NCBI GenBank assembly: GCA_002296125.1
Contig: DBHI01000007.1
Coordinates: forward strand, 1 to 13,811
From: Anaerolineales bacterium UBA832
Lineage (GTDB): Bacteria; Chloroflexota; Anaerolineae; Anaerolineales; UBA11657
Direction: 5' to 3'
Length of the DNA: 13,811 bases
Shown here: positions 5,960 to 12,922 of the stretch, one piece after another
How the letters are laid out: each line of letters starts with the position of its first letter
Position numbering within the stretch: position 1 is the stretch's first letter
Position numbers and translations under genes: made by a program
Notes under the pieces: model-generated
The model's input: the letters and a program-made list of their open reading frames with translations, nothing else
The model's database searches: none
What the model was told of the DNA's origin: nothing

Positions 5960-8254
5960 TCAATCATTATTAGTAGACAAACTACTCAAGATATTACTAA
6001 CATCAATGCGCACTTGCCAATCATCATATTCAGTCCCATCTTGCCTGTATACAGGAATACGCCTTCCTGATACTGGATCATATAAACCTACAGCTATAGT
6101 ATGAATATCATAGTCAGAACTTTTCGGCAATTGAATTCTTCTACTATCTACAACTATATTTTCAGTTGCCCACGCAGATGTAGGCCAATACCCATTAACA
6201 GGTGGTCCATCTACTTGAAAAATAACATTATTAAAATCATCCAACAAATGTACAAAAACGGTAAGATCTTGATGAATCTTACCCATTGCTTGCCAATATA
6301 TATCTAATGACAAATCTAAAGTTGTAGATTTATTAATTGAGTATCCTAACATGACAATATCTGATTCAAATACTGATCTATAAGTTATATCTGGAACACT
6401 ATTACTTTGATCAATTGGCAACAATTTACCTACGTCTAACATTACTGAATCAATAGGTGCATTGTACTGACTAATAGGTAAAATGTTATCTACATTATCA
6501 TCCCAAAAAGATGCTCCAAGCTTCACAATTGTAGGTGTAGTCGCATCTACAGTTATAGGAATTATATAATTATCAGGATAAATAACATCTGGTTGCCAAT
6601 CTCCCGTCGGCAGCAGACCACGTCCAGGCCAAGTATCCAATTTACCTATATTTTCCATATTCCGTCCATACAAATTAAGCGAAAGATTATAATCATCAGA
6701 AATATCAATTTTGCCACGCCAATATAAAGTTACTTCAAGTGAACTTCCAACATACATTGTGTCATCATTTACTGAATAACCCAACAATTCAATTTCATCA
6801 TTATAAACACTATTCACCATCATTACATTATCTGGAAGATCATCTTGTTTGATGGGTTTAGGTTTTTCATACCTGGAAGCAATATAAAATATGCTAACAA
6901 ACAATGAAACACATGGCATAACAATAATAAACAAATAGTATACATACTTCTGTAGTGAACGACCAAACATAAAAACTATTCCAGCTGCTAAATATGTACT
7001 GATAATCGGCAAAGCAATTATTGCTAATCTACCTTGAGCTGCATGTTGATTAATGGACCAATACACATTTCCAACCAATGTAACAAACAAAAACAACCAA
7101 GCTAAGTAATGTACAAAATATTGCTCAATTAAAGGATTAGTAATTTTTTCCCTCTGCAACAACAATCGAATAAAACCTCCGATTGATATCAAAAATAATG
7201 TATTTACTCCAACAAAAAACCACTTTTCTGGGAGAATATTAAAAGCACCAAACACTCCCCAAAATGAAAACCACCAACCTTGTAATTCACTAAAAAAACC
7301 AGATAATGTAATTGGCTCTACACGAGCATAACCATATAAACTCAACATTGTATCAAAACCAAAAAACTCATCATACAATATCCAATTCCTATAAAACCAC
7401 CACCCTGATACTGTAATAATACAAAACAATATCTTCATACCATCGAATACTACTTGGTTGACACTAGATTGATATTTAGCCTTATAGATTAGATATAGCA
7501 ATAAAACAGGTGCTAACAACAATGCTGACAACTTAGTTAATATAGCCAATCCGAACAATACACCTAATATCCATGGGAATAAATTATCATTAAGTAATCT
7601 GCTTACAAAATATGATGAACTATCTAATTTATTTGTAGATGACTGTATTTTCACCAACAAAAAATAAATAACAACTGTAGACAAAAACCATATCCCATTG
7701 TCATTGTTTACAGACGCACTTATAAAAAGAAACATCGGATTAAACGCAGTAAAATATCCGGTAAGAATAGGAATGACATTATTTTTTGGATACAATAAAG
7801 TAGCAATTTGATACGAATAGTATATAGTTCCACAGGCAAGCAAAATGGAAAACCAGCGTATCAACCGAACAGCTAGAGTCACACCATGCCAAGGAAAATC
7901 TTCTTCATTGGAATGACGAAACATGTTGACATTTGACTGAGTACCTGGAATTCCAACTTGTCCAAAAGTGTTGTAAATATAACGATCTAAAGAATCATAA
8001 TCATCCACCCATTTAATAATAAGCGAACTAACATAATAATATAACGGAGGTTGACTACCTTCTTGTCGAAATTCAGTAATTTGACCAGGCTGTTGTACAG
8101 GCATACCACGGCCAGATGCAATTTCCCTTACTACTCCATAATGCCAAGCCTCATCAGAAGCCTCAAAAGTAGGCGTAGACTGATCAAACACTAAGGCACT
8201 ACCAAAAAACAATAGTAACAATATTAATAAATGCGGATTCCAATTCCTATTCAT
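5960..8254 (-). CDS. Multi-spanning GT-C-type glycosyltransferase-like membrane protein with two C-terminal beta domains
   Basis: A 764-residue integral membrane protein. It has an N-terminal membrane segment (10-22), then an extracytoplasmic loop with FEASDEAWHYG (30-40), whose acidic residues match the catalytic-type D/E of GT-C (PMT/ArnT-like) transferases, and QPPLYYYV (68-75), common in such proteins. About ten further hydrophobic segments run to residue 459, with GRL (408-410) before a late helix, as in DUF2142/PMT-like proteins. The last 280 or so residues are soluble and contain two related beta-rich units: LLGYSV...LEVTLYWRG (490-513) and MLGYSI...LSLDIYWQA (635-656), the second continuing VFVHLLDD...GLYDPVSGRR. 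The likely role is transfer of a lipid-linked sugar to a surface substrate; donor and acceptor are unknown. It lies 80 bp after the iron-transporter ATPase gene and lacks an obvious Shine-Dalgarno. Confidence 0.75.
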   Translation of the reverse strand: MNRNWNPHLLILLLLFFGSALVFDQSTPTFEASDEAWHYGVVREIASGRGMPVQQPGQITEFRQEGSQPPLYYYVSSLIIKWVDDYDSLDRYIYNTFGQVGIPGTQSNVNMFRHSNEEDFPWHGVTLAVRLIRWFSILLACGTIYYSYQIATLLYPKNNVIPILTGYFTAFNPMFLFISASVNNDNGIWFLSTVVIYFLLVKIQSSTNKLDSSSYFVSRLLNDNLFPWILGVLFGLAILTKLSALLLAPVLLLYLIYKAKYQSSVNQVVFDGMKILFCIITVSGWWFYRNWILYDEFFGFDTMLSLYGYARVEPITLSGFFSELQGWWFSFWGVFGAFNILPEKWFFVGVNTLFLISIGGFIRLLLQREKITNPLIEQYFVHYLAWLFLFVTLVGNVYWSINQHAAQGRLAIIALPIISTYLAAGIVFMFGRSLQKYVYYLFIIVMPCVSLFVSIFYIASRYEKPKPIKQDDLPDNVMMVNSVYNDEIELLGYSVNDDTMYVGSSLEVTLYWRGKIDISDDYNLSLNLYGRNMENIGKLDTWPGRGLLPTGDWQPDVIYPDNYIIPITVDATTPTIVKLGASFWDDNVDNILPISQYNAPIDSVMLDVGKLLPIDQSNSVPDITYRSVFESDIVMLGYSINKSTTLDLSLDIYWQAMGKIHQDLTVFVHLLDDFNNVIFQVDGPPVNGYWPTSAWATENIVVDSRRIQLPKSSDYDIHTIAVGLYDPVSGRRIPVYRQDGTEYDDWQVRIDVSNILSSLSTNND

Positions 8255-8334
8255 AAAAGAAAAGTAATTTGCTAATTTGATTCAATAAGACTGAATGATC
8301 AATTAACAGAAATAGATTCTACAAACCCCACAAC

Positions 8335-9369
8335 CTAATTAGAACTTGTGAAACAAGCTAATCCATGACCCGGATCAATTAAGACACGGACTGGTGTAGC
8401 AGGTGCAATACTAACAGTATGTCTCTGTAAACTATGGATAAATCTTCCTGAAGGCAACCGCACTCTATATATATTGACCATACCCCGATATTCGTTTGTA
8501 AGAACTATAGAATCAGATTTTACATCAGGAACAATTTTTACATCATCAGCACGCACTGCTACATCTACCTCATCACCAATTATTACATCCTTTGTTGATT
8601 GCAATAAACCGATTTCTGTCTCGACTCCCATTTCAGTAACTGTACCAGGAATAAAATCAGTCTCTCCCATAAATGTAGCAACGAAACGAGTATTAGGATT
8701 CCCAAAAACACTACTAGGACTGCCAATCTGCTCAATAATACCCTGGTTCTGAACAGCAATCGTATCCCCCATAAACAAAGCTTCCTCCTGATGATGTGTT
8801 ACAAATATAGCAGTAGCACCACTCATTCTAAGTATAGCCCTCACTTCATTTCGTACATGTACTCTTTGAGCAGAATCAAGATTAGAAAAAGGTTCATCCA
8901 ATAATAACACTTCTGGTTTGGGAGCCATTGCTCGTGCCAATGCTACTCTTTGTTGCTCACCACCTGATAACTCATGAGGCATTCGATGTGTATAACCATT
9001 TAAACCAATCAATTGTAACAAGGCATCAACCTGATCAGATGAATCTCCCTTTAAACCATATGATATATTAGCACCAACACTTAAGTGAGGAAATAAAGCG
9101 TAGTTTTGAAATACCATGCCAACCTTACGGATCTCAGGAGGTACAAACAAATCAGAATCCACCATAAGATTTCCACCTATTGCAATAGAACCAGCATCAG
9201 GTTTAGTAACACCAGTAATTAATCTTAGTAGCGTAGTTTTACCACAACCACTAGGACCAATTAAGGCTAATATTTCTCCTTTCTTAACTTCAAGATCTAA
9301 TCCATTAACAGCACCTTCCTTACCAAACTTTTTGATTAGTCCTGTACATTGTACTGATATTTCACTCAT
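8335..9369 (-). CDS. fbpC: Iron(III)-type ABC transporter ATP-binding protein (FbpC-like)
   Basis: Cytoplasmic ATPase powering the adjacent permease. With the start chosen here it is 344 residues: Walker A GPSGCGKTT near 38-46, Q-loop MVFQNYALFPHLS, signature LSGGEQQRVALARA near 134-147, Walker B VLLLDEP near 154-160 and the switch His in FVTHHQEEA near 189-197. A TOBE-like C-terminal domain follows, including VDVAVRADDVKIV. An in-frame TTG three codons upstream would directly abut AGAGGA. The ATG at 9369 has that AGAGGA 9 nt upstream and lies one base after the permease stop (TAA-T-ATG), so ATG is preferred and coupling to the permease is likely. FbpC and PotA-type ATPases look alike; the partner binding protein and the Fur gene favour iron. 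Confidence 0.9.
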   Translation of the reverse strand: MSEISVQCTGLIKKFGKEGAVNGLDLEVKKGEILALIGPSGCGKTTLLRLITGVTKPDAGSIAIGGNLMVDSDLFVPPEIRKVGMVFQNYALFPHLSVGANISYGLKGDSSDQVDALLQLIGLNGYTHRMPHELSGGEQQRVALARAMAPKPEVLLLDEPFSNLDSAQRVHVRNEVRAILRMSGATAIFVTHHQEEALFMGDTIAVQNQGIIEQIGSPSSVFGNPNTRFVATFMGETDFIPGTVTEMGVETEIGLLQSTKDVIIGDEVDVAVRADDVKIVPDVKSDSIVLTNEYRGMVNIYRVRLPSGRFIHSLQRHTVSIAPATPVRVLIDPGHGLACFTSSN

Positions 9370-9370
9370 A

Positions 9371-10963
9371 TTATTCAATCCTCTCCCGCAAAACGATTAC
9401 TCCCATAGGTACTGATGATAGTAGAATTAACAATAAAGCCGGAGCAGCAGCAGCTCCAAACATTGCCTCTTCAACAGCAGACCATACAGATGTTGCTAAT
9501 GTACTAAACCCTAAAGGTCCCAAAATTAATGTAATAGGCAATTCCTTCATAACAGTTAGAAATACTAATCCTATACCAGCTGATATACCTGGCCATGCAA
9601 TTGGAATAGTAATACTACTAAAAACCTTAAGTGGTCCATGTCCTAAAGTTCGTGCTGCTTGTTCAATACTAGGAGATATTTGTAAAAAGGAAGTTCTCAA
9701 AGCACCTACAGCTTGAGGAAGGAACATAATAAGATAGCCAAAAAGTAATAAATACAAAGTCTGATAGATTGGCTTAGCATAATTTGCACCAAAAAATACC
9801 ATTGCTAAAGCAACTACCATACCGGGCAAAGCAAATGCTGAGTATGAAACCCTCTCTAAAAACGTAGCGATTCGACCTGTTTCACGAACACTTAACCAGG
9901 CAACTGGTATAGCTGCTAATAAAATAAATATAGATGCCAAACCAGAAGAAATTAAGGAATTATATGCAGAAAGCCACAAAGAGGGAAATGCCATTTCAAT
10001 TCGCATTCCTCTTAATAACCAAAAACATAATATTCCTGCAGGAAGTAGTAAAGATAATAGCACAACAGTACTACAAAACAACAATGATGGCCATCGCCAA
10101 TATCCTAATTTAATCTGTATCGGATTTCCTACAGCACCCACATGACCACCATAATAATTTGCACGACCTCTAGTTTTAATTTCTATTAATAATACCAATA
10201 ATGACAATAAAATCAAAACAAGTGCCAATATTGCGGCTCCAGTACGATCAAACGATGACTGATATTGAATATACAATACTCGTGTAAACGTGCTATATCG
10301 CATAAATGACACAGCTCCGAAATCACGTAGTACATACAATGCAACTAATAAACCACCTGCTGCCAAACCTGGTCTAAGCTGTGGTAAAGTCACTCTAAAA
10401 AATGTACTCCAAGCACCGTACCCAAGATTTCTAGATGCTTCCTCTAAAGCTGGATTCATTCTCATCAAAGAGGCTCTAGTAGTAGTTAGTATATATGGGT
10501 AACTCAACAAAGTAAGTACTAAGAATGCTCCTGAAAAACCATATAATTTTGGTAATTCTTCAACCCCCAATGGTGACAACCATTTTTGTAACATTCCTTT
10601 AGGTCCCAAAACTGAAATAAACAAATATGCACCTACATAACTTGGTACTACTAAAGGTAAAGTAGTCAAAATAGCCCAAAAACGACGCATCGGCAAATCA
10701 CTACGGACCGTTAGCCAAGCTATTGGAACTGCTAACAAAGCACTTCCTAAAGTAACACTTGTGGCAAGATAAATTGTTCTTAACAATACACGCATAGTCC
10801 GTGCACTAAATAAAATGCCCCATATAGAATTACCTGCATCCAATGCACGAATTAATAAATAGAATGCTGGTAACAATAAAGTTAACGCAATTAGAGCGCC
10901 GGCAAACCATATCAACCATTTGAAGATAGATATCTTCCGTGTGTTCTGAATGATAGTGTTCAC
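9371..10963 (-). CDS. fbpB: Iron(III)-type ABC transporter permease, two fused domains (FbpB-like)
   Basis: A 530-residue inner-membrane permease in which both halves of the channel are on one chain, as is usual for FbpB/SfuB. Each half has several hydrophobic helices and one EAA loop that docks on the ATPase: EEASRNLGYGAWS at 174-186 with LPQLRPG, and EQAARTLGHGPLKV at 434-447 with IPIAWPG. The halves are joined by a loop of about 30 residues (262-290). The start is GTG at 10963: a TAG lies nine codons upstream in frame and there is no ATG nearby. Only a weak AGAG lies 6 nt upstream, so expression may be lower than that of the binding protein. The 77-bp gap after fbpA has partial dyad symmetry. 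The stop is one base before the fbpC ATG. Confidence 0.92.
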   Translation of the reverse strand: MNTIIQNTRKISIFKWLIWFAGALIALTLLLPAFYLLIRALDAGNSIWGILFSARTMRVLLRTIYLATSVTLGSALLAVPIAWLTVRSDLPMRRFWAILTTLPLVVPSYVGAYLFISVLGPKGMLQKWLSPLGVEELPKLYGFSGAFLVLTLLSYPYILTTTRASLMRMNPALEEASRNLGYGAWSTFFRVTLPQLRPGLAAGGLLVALYVLRDFGAVSFMRYSTFTRVLYIQYQSSFDRTGAAILALVLILLSLLVLLIEIKTRGRANYYGGHVGAVGNPIQIKLGYWRWPSLLFCSTVVLLSLLLPAGILCFWLLRGMRIEMAFPSLWLSAYNSLISSGLASIFILLAAIPVAWLSVRETGRIATFLERVSYSAFALPGMVVALAMVFFGANYAKPIYQTLYLLLFGYLIMFLPQAVGALRTSFLQISPSIEQAARTLGHGPLKVFSSITIPIAWPGISAGIGLVFLTVMKELPITLILGPLGFSTLATSVWSAVEEAMFGAAAAPALLLILLSSVPMGVIVLRERIE

Positions 10964-10976
10964 CGAACGCTCTATA

Positions 10977-11036
10977 GCAAATTCATTCTAACTTACAAGT
11001 CAAGCAAAAGACTCAACTTGCACAATTCTAATTTGC
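10977..11036 (-). other. Imperfect dyad between the binding-protein and permease genes
   Basis: GCAAATT (10977-10983) and AATTTGC (11030-11036) are perfect 7-bp outer arms; between them CAAGT and ACTTG can pair as an inner 5-bp stem. Hairpins between a binding-protein gene and its permease gene often protect the upstream mRNA or reduce read-through. No T-run follows, so it is not a classical terminator. The stems are weak and the call is tentative. Confidence 0.3.
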
Positions 11037-11041
11037 AAAAC

Positions 11042-12133
11042 TTACTCTAATGCTCCTACTTCTGTCAACAAATCTACAGTGCCTTGCAAATCAACCAAGT
11101 CACTAAGATCAATATCAATCTTAGGTAGTTCAGCAATTGGTGTTAATTCTCTGTGAATCTTTACACCTTCTACCAAAGGATATTCATATGTTTGTCCAGC
11201 AAAATACTGTTGTGCTACTGGAGACAATAAGAATTCAACAAATTTCATTGCATTAGCTTCATTAGCACCAGTAGAAATTCTACCAATAGTAGCCACCATT
11301 ACTAATGATCCAGGTCCACCACCAGTTAGGAAATGATTCCTGGCTGCAAAACTTTCACCTTCAGCTGCAATAAAACGATGCAAGTAATAATGATTGACAA
11401 ATCCAATATCAATTTCACCTGCGGCTGCAGCAGCTACTTGAGGAGTATTCTTAGGATATACGCCAACATCATTGGCCATTATTCCTTGAAGCCATTCCTT
11501 AGTTTTCTCTTCTCCCCATTCAGATCTCAGAGCTGTAACCATTGCCTGGAATGAACCATTAGTTGGAGCCCAACCAAGTCGTCCTTTCCATTCTGGTTCT
11601 ACAAAACCCCATAAATCATCTGGTAAATCAGTTGCAGGATCTATAGTTGCAGTATTGTATACAACAACCCTTGCCCTACCTGATACGCCAACCCAGTCTC
11701 CATTTTTAGATTGAAAACCTGAATCTACCTTAGCCAAGGTATCAGCAGGCAATTCTGCAAACATTCCAGCTTCAGCAACTGCTCCAGCTCCACCAGGATC
11801 TTGTGCCCAAAAAACATCTGCGGGACTATTTTTACCTTCTTCCATCAATACAGCTGCCATTTCAGCAGTCTTACCATATTTCACTTCTACCTCAATACCA
11901 GTTACGGCAGCAAATTGATCAATAATAGGCTGCACTAAACTTTCTGAACGTCCAGAATACACTACTAAACTTCCTGGATCTGCTTCTTTAACAACTTCTA
12001 CTTCCTTCTCTACAACAACTTCTTTCTCAACCTCTACTTCAACTACTTCGGGTTGACAAGATACTAACAGAAGACCAGAAGCTATTATCAAAGACAATAA
12101 AATCCTTGAAAACTTAACTTTTTTGTTATTCAT
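11042..12133 (-). CDS. fbpA: Iron(III) ABC transporter substrate-binding lipoprotein (FbpA-like)
   Basis: Extracellular ligand-binding component of the iron importer. In 363 residues, a signal peptide (1-25) ends in the lipobox LVSC with Cys26 as the lipidation site. A linker of about 25 residues made of Val/Glu/Lys repeats (28-50) is a style often seen in Chloroflexota lipoproteins. The family-1 binding fold begins at LVVYSGRSESLVQPII (56-71) and includes PADVFWAQDPGGAGAV, SGRARVVVYNT and FVNHYYLHRF (245-254). The Tyr249-Tyr250 pair corresponds to the tyrosine dyad that ligates ferric iron in FbpA/FutA proteins. The ATG at 12133 has AGAGGAA about 7 nt upstream. It follows fur on the same strand (149-bp gap). 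Some relatives bind other anions, but the Tyr pair and the Fur neighbour favour ferric iron. Confidence 0.9.
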   Translation of the reverse strand: MNNKKVKFSRILLSLIIASGLLLVSCQPEVVEVEVEKEVVVEKEVEVVKEADPGSLVVYSGRSESLVQPIIDQFAAVTGIEVEVKYGKTAEMAAVLMEEGKNSPADVFWAQDPGGAGAVAEAGMFAELPADTLAKVDSGFQSKNGDWVGVSGRARVVVYNTATIDPATDLPDDLWGFVEPEWKGRLGWAPTNGSFQAMVTALRSEWGEEKTKEWLQGIMANDVGVYPKNTPQVAAAAAGEIDIGFVNHYYLHRFIAAEGESFAARNHFLTGGGPGSLVMVATIGRISTGANEANAMKFVEFLLSPVAQQYFAGQTYEYPLVEGVKIHRELTPIAELPKIDIDLSDLVDLQGTVDLLTEVGALE

Positions 12134-12254
12134 CTAATTTCCTCTTGTCTAATATTTTCGATCATACTTTTTTACTTCAAACACTTACTACTCTTTGTTT
12201 ACTACATTTCAAATAATATCTTTCATTGACACCTCACTTGAATCAATACAATCT

Positions 12255-12282
12255 CTTATAATGAACAACTAGAAATATCCAA
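12255..12282 (-). promoter_or_regulatory. Possible promoter for the fbpABC operon
   Basis: On the minus strand, TTGGAT (12282-12277), a 16-bp spacer, then TATAAG (12260-12255). The -10 is good; the -35 matches only three of six and abuts the fur stop. The leader would be about 115 nt. Further into it, ATTGA-N13-TCAAT (12225-12247) is a weak dyad. I see no site close to the classical Fur box. fbpA may instead be read from the fur promoter. Confidence 0.3.
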
Positions 12283-12732
12283 TCACAAAGTAAATGACTC
12301 CTCTGAATCAACACAATCAGCACAATAACCTTCAAAACATACACAAGCATGTGTAAACTGTGCACCTGTTAATGCAGCAAATTCTGCTTGAACCTGCTTT
12401 ATCTTTGGCGTCTCCACTTCTATAATCTTGCGACATCCTAAACAAGTAAAGTGATAGTGTTCACCCTTGGTAACTGTCTCATAATATTCCACACCATGAT
12501 CACGAGCAAAATAACGCTGTTCAATCAGATCCATTTCCTTAAGAACATTAAGGGTTCTATAAACTGTTGCAATATTTAATTTAGAATTCAACTTCTTAGC
12601 TCTTCTATATACTTCTTCTGCATCTAAATGATCAGAAGTTTCATCAAGTATGGAAAGAATTAGTTTTCTCTGCGGAGTCATTCTCAAACCAGCAGATTTA
12701 AGCTTATTTGCTAGAAATGTTTTTTCTGCCAT
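12283..12732 (-). CDS. fur: Fur-family metal-responsive transcriptional regulator
   Basis: Cytoplasmic dimeric DNA-binding regulator, 149 residues, normal for the family. The N-terminal winged helix (about 8-85) includes LRMTPQRKLILSIL and the recognition region NIATVYRTLNVLKEMDLI (53-70). The metal and dimerisation half has the family histidines (H35 in DHLDAEEVY; HYHF at 92-95) and two zinc-type motifs, CLGC (97-100) and CADC (137-140). Two extra cysteines, C130 and C132, fall in FTHACVCFEGYCADC. The ATG at 12732 has AAGGAG 8 nt upstream. Placement directly upstream of the iron importer supports an iron-sensing Fur, but PerR, Zur and Fur cannot be told apart with certainty by sequence alone. 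ATTGC-N9-GCAAT, 19 bp at 12770-12788, lies 38 bp upstream and could be an autoregulatory site. Confidence 0.88.
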   Translation of the reverse strand: MAEKTFLANKLKSAGLRMTPQRKLILSILDETSDHLDAEEVYRRAKKLNSKLNIATVYRTLNVLKEMDLIEQRYFARDHGVEYYETVTKGEHYHFTCLGCRKIIEVETPKIKQVQAEFAALTGAQFTHACVCFEGYCADCVDSEESFTL

Positions 12733-12769
12733 AATAATTACTCCTTATCAGTTTAATTACACAATATTA

Positions 12770-12788
12770 ATTGCAATCCATTCGCAAT
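12770..12788. promoter_or_regulatory. 19-bp inverted motif upstream of fur (candidate operator)
   Basis: ATTGC-N9-GCAAT, extended weakly by flanking TTA and TAA, lies 38-56 bp before the fur start codon. Nineteen base pairs is the span of a typical Fur-family site, and autoregulation of fur genes is common, but the sequence is not the classical Fur box. The core GCAATAA also occurs in the nearby 22-bp hairpin and upstream of nuoB. Tentative. Confidence 0.3.
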
Positions 12789-12836
12789 AAGTGGCAAATA
12801 TAACACAAAATATGGTTAGTTACAACTCTTTTAAAT

Positions 12837-12891
12837 ATTAAATTCACAGTTATTGCAAATGACTCCTAATTGCAATAACTGTGAATTTAAT
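12837..12891. terminator. 22-bp perfect inverted repeat, possible terminator of the penicillin-binding protein gene
   Basis: The left arm (12837-12858) and right arm (12870-12891) are perfect reverse complements over 22 bp, with an 11-nt loop (12859-12869). The outer arm begins ATTAAATTCACAG and the inner end is GTTATTGCAA. It begins 31 bp beyond the stop of the minus-strand penicillin-binding protein gene and about 105 bp before fur, where a terminator is expected. However, neither side carries a real T-run (the minus-strand side continues ATTTAAAAGAG) and the stem has only five G/C pairs. It may be a mRNA-end hairpin, a regulator site or a small inverted duplication. Confidence 0.5.
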
Positions 12892-12922
12892 GATTATTTA
12901 TGGCTAAATGTATGAAAAATTC

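Noticed and set aside
12134..12282. Classical Fur box between fur and the binding-protein gene
   Set aside because: The best stretch (about 12208-12226, TGAAAGATATTATTT on the minus strand) matches the 7-1-7 consensus at only about 9 of 14 positions and is not palindromic.
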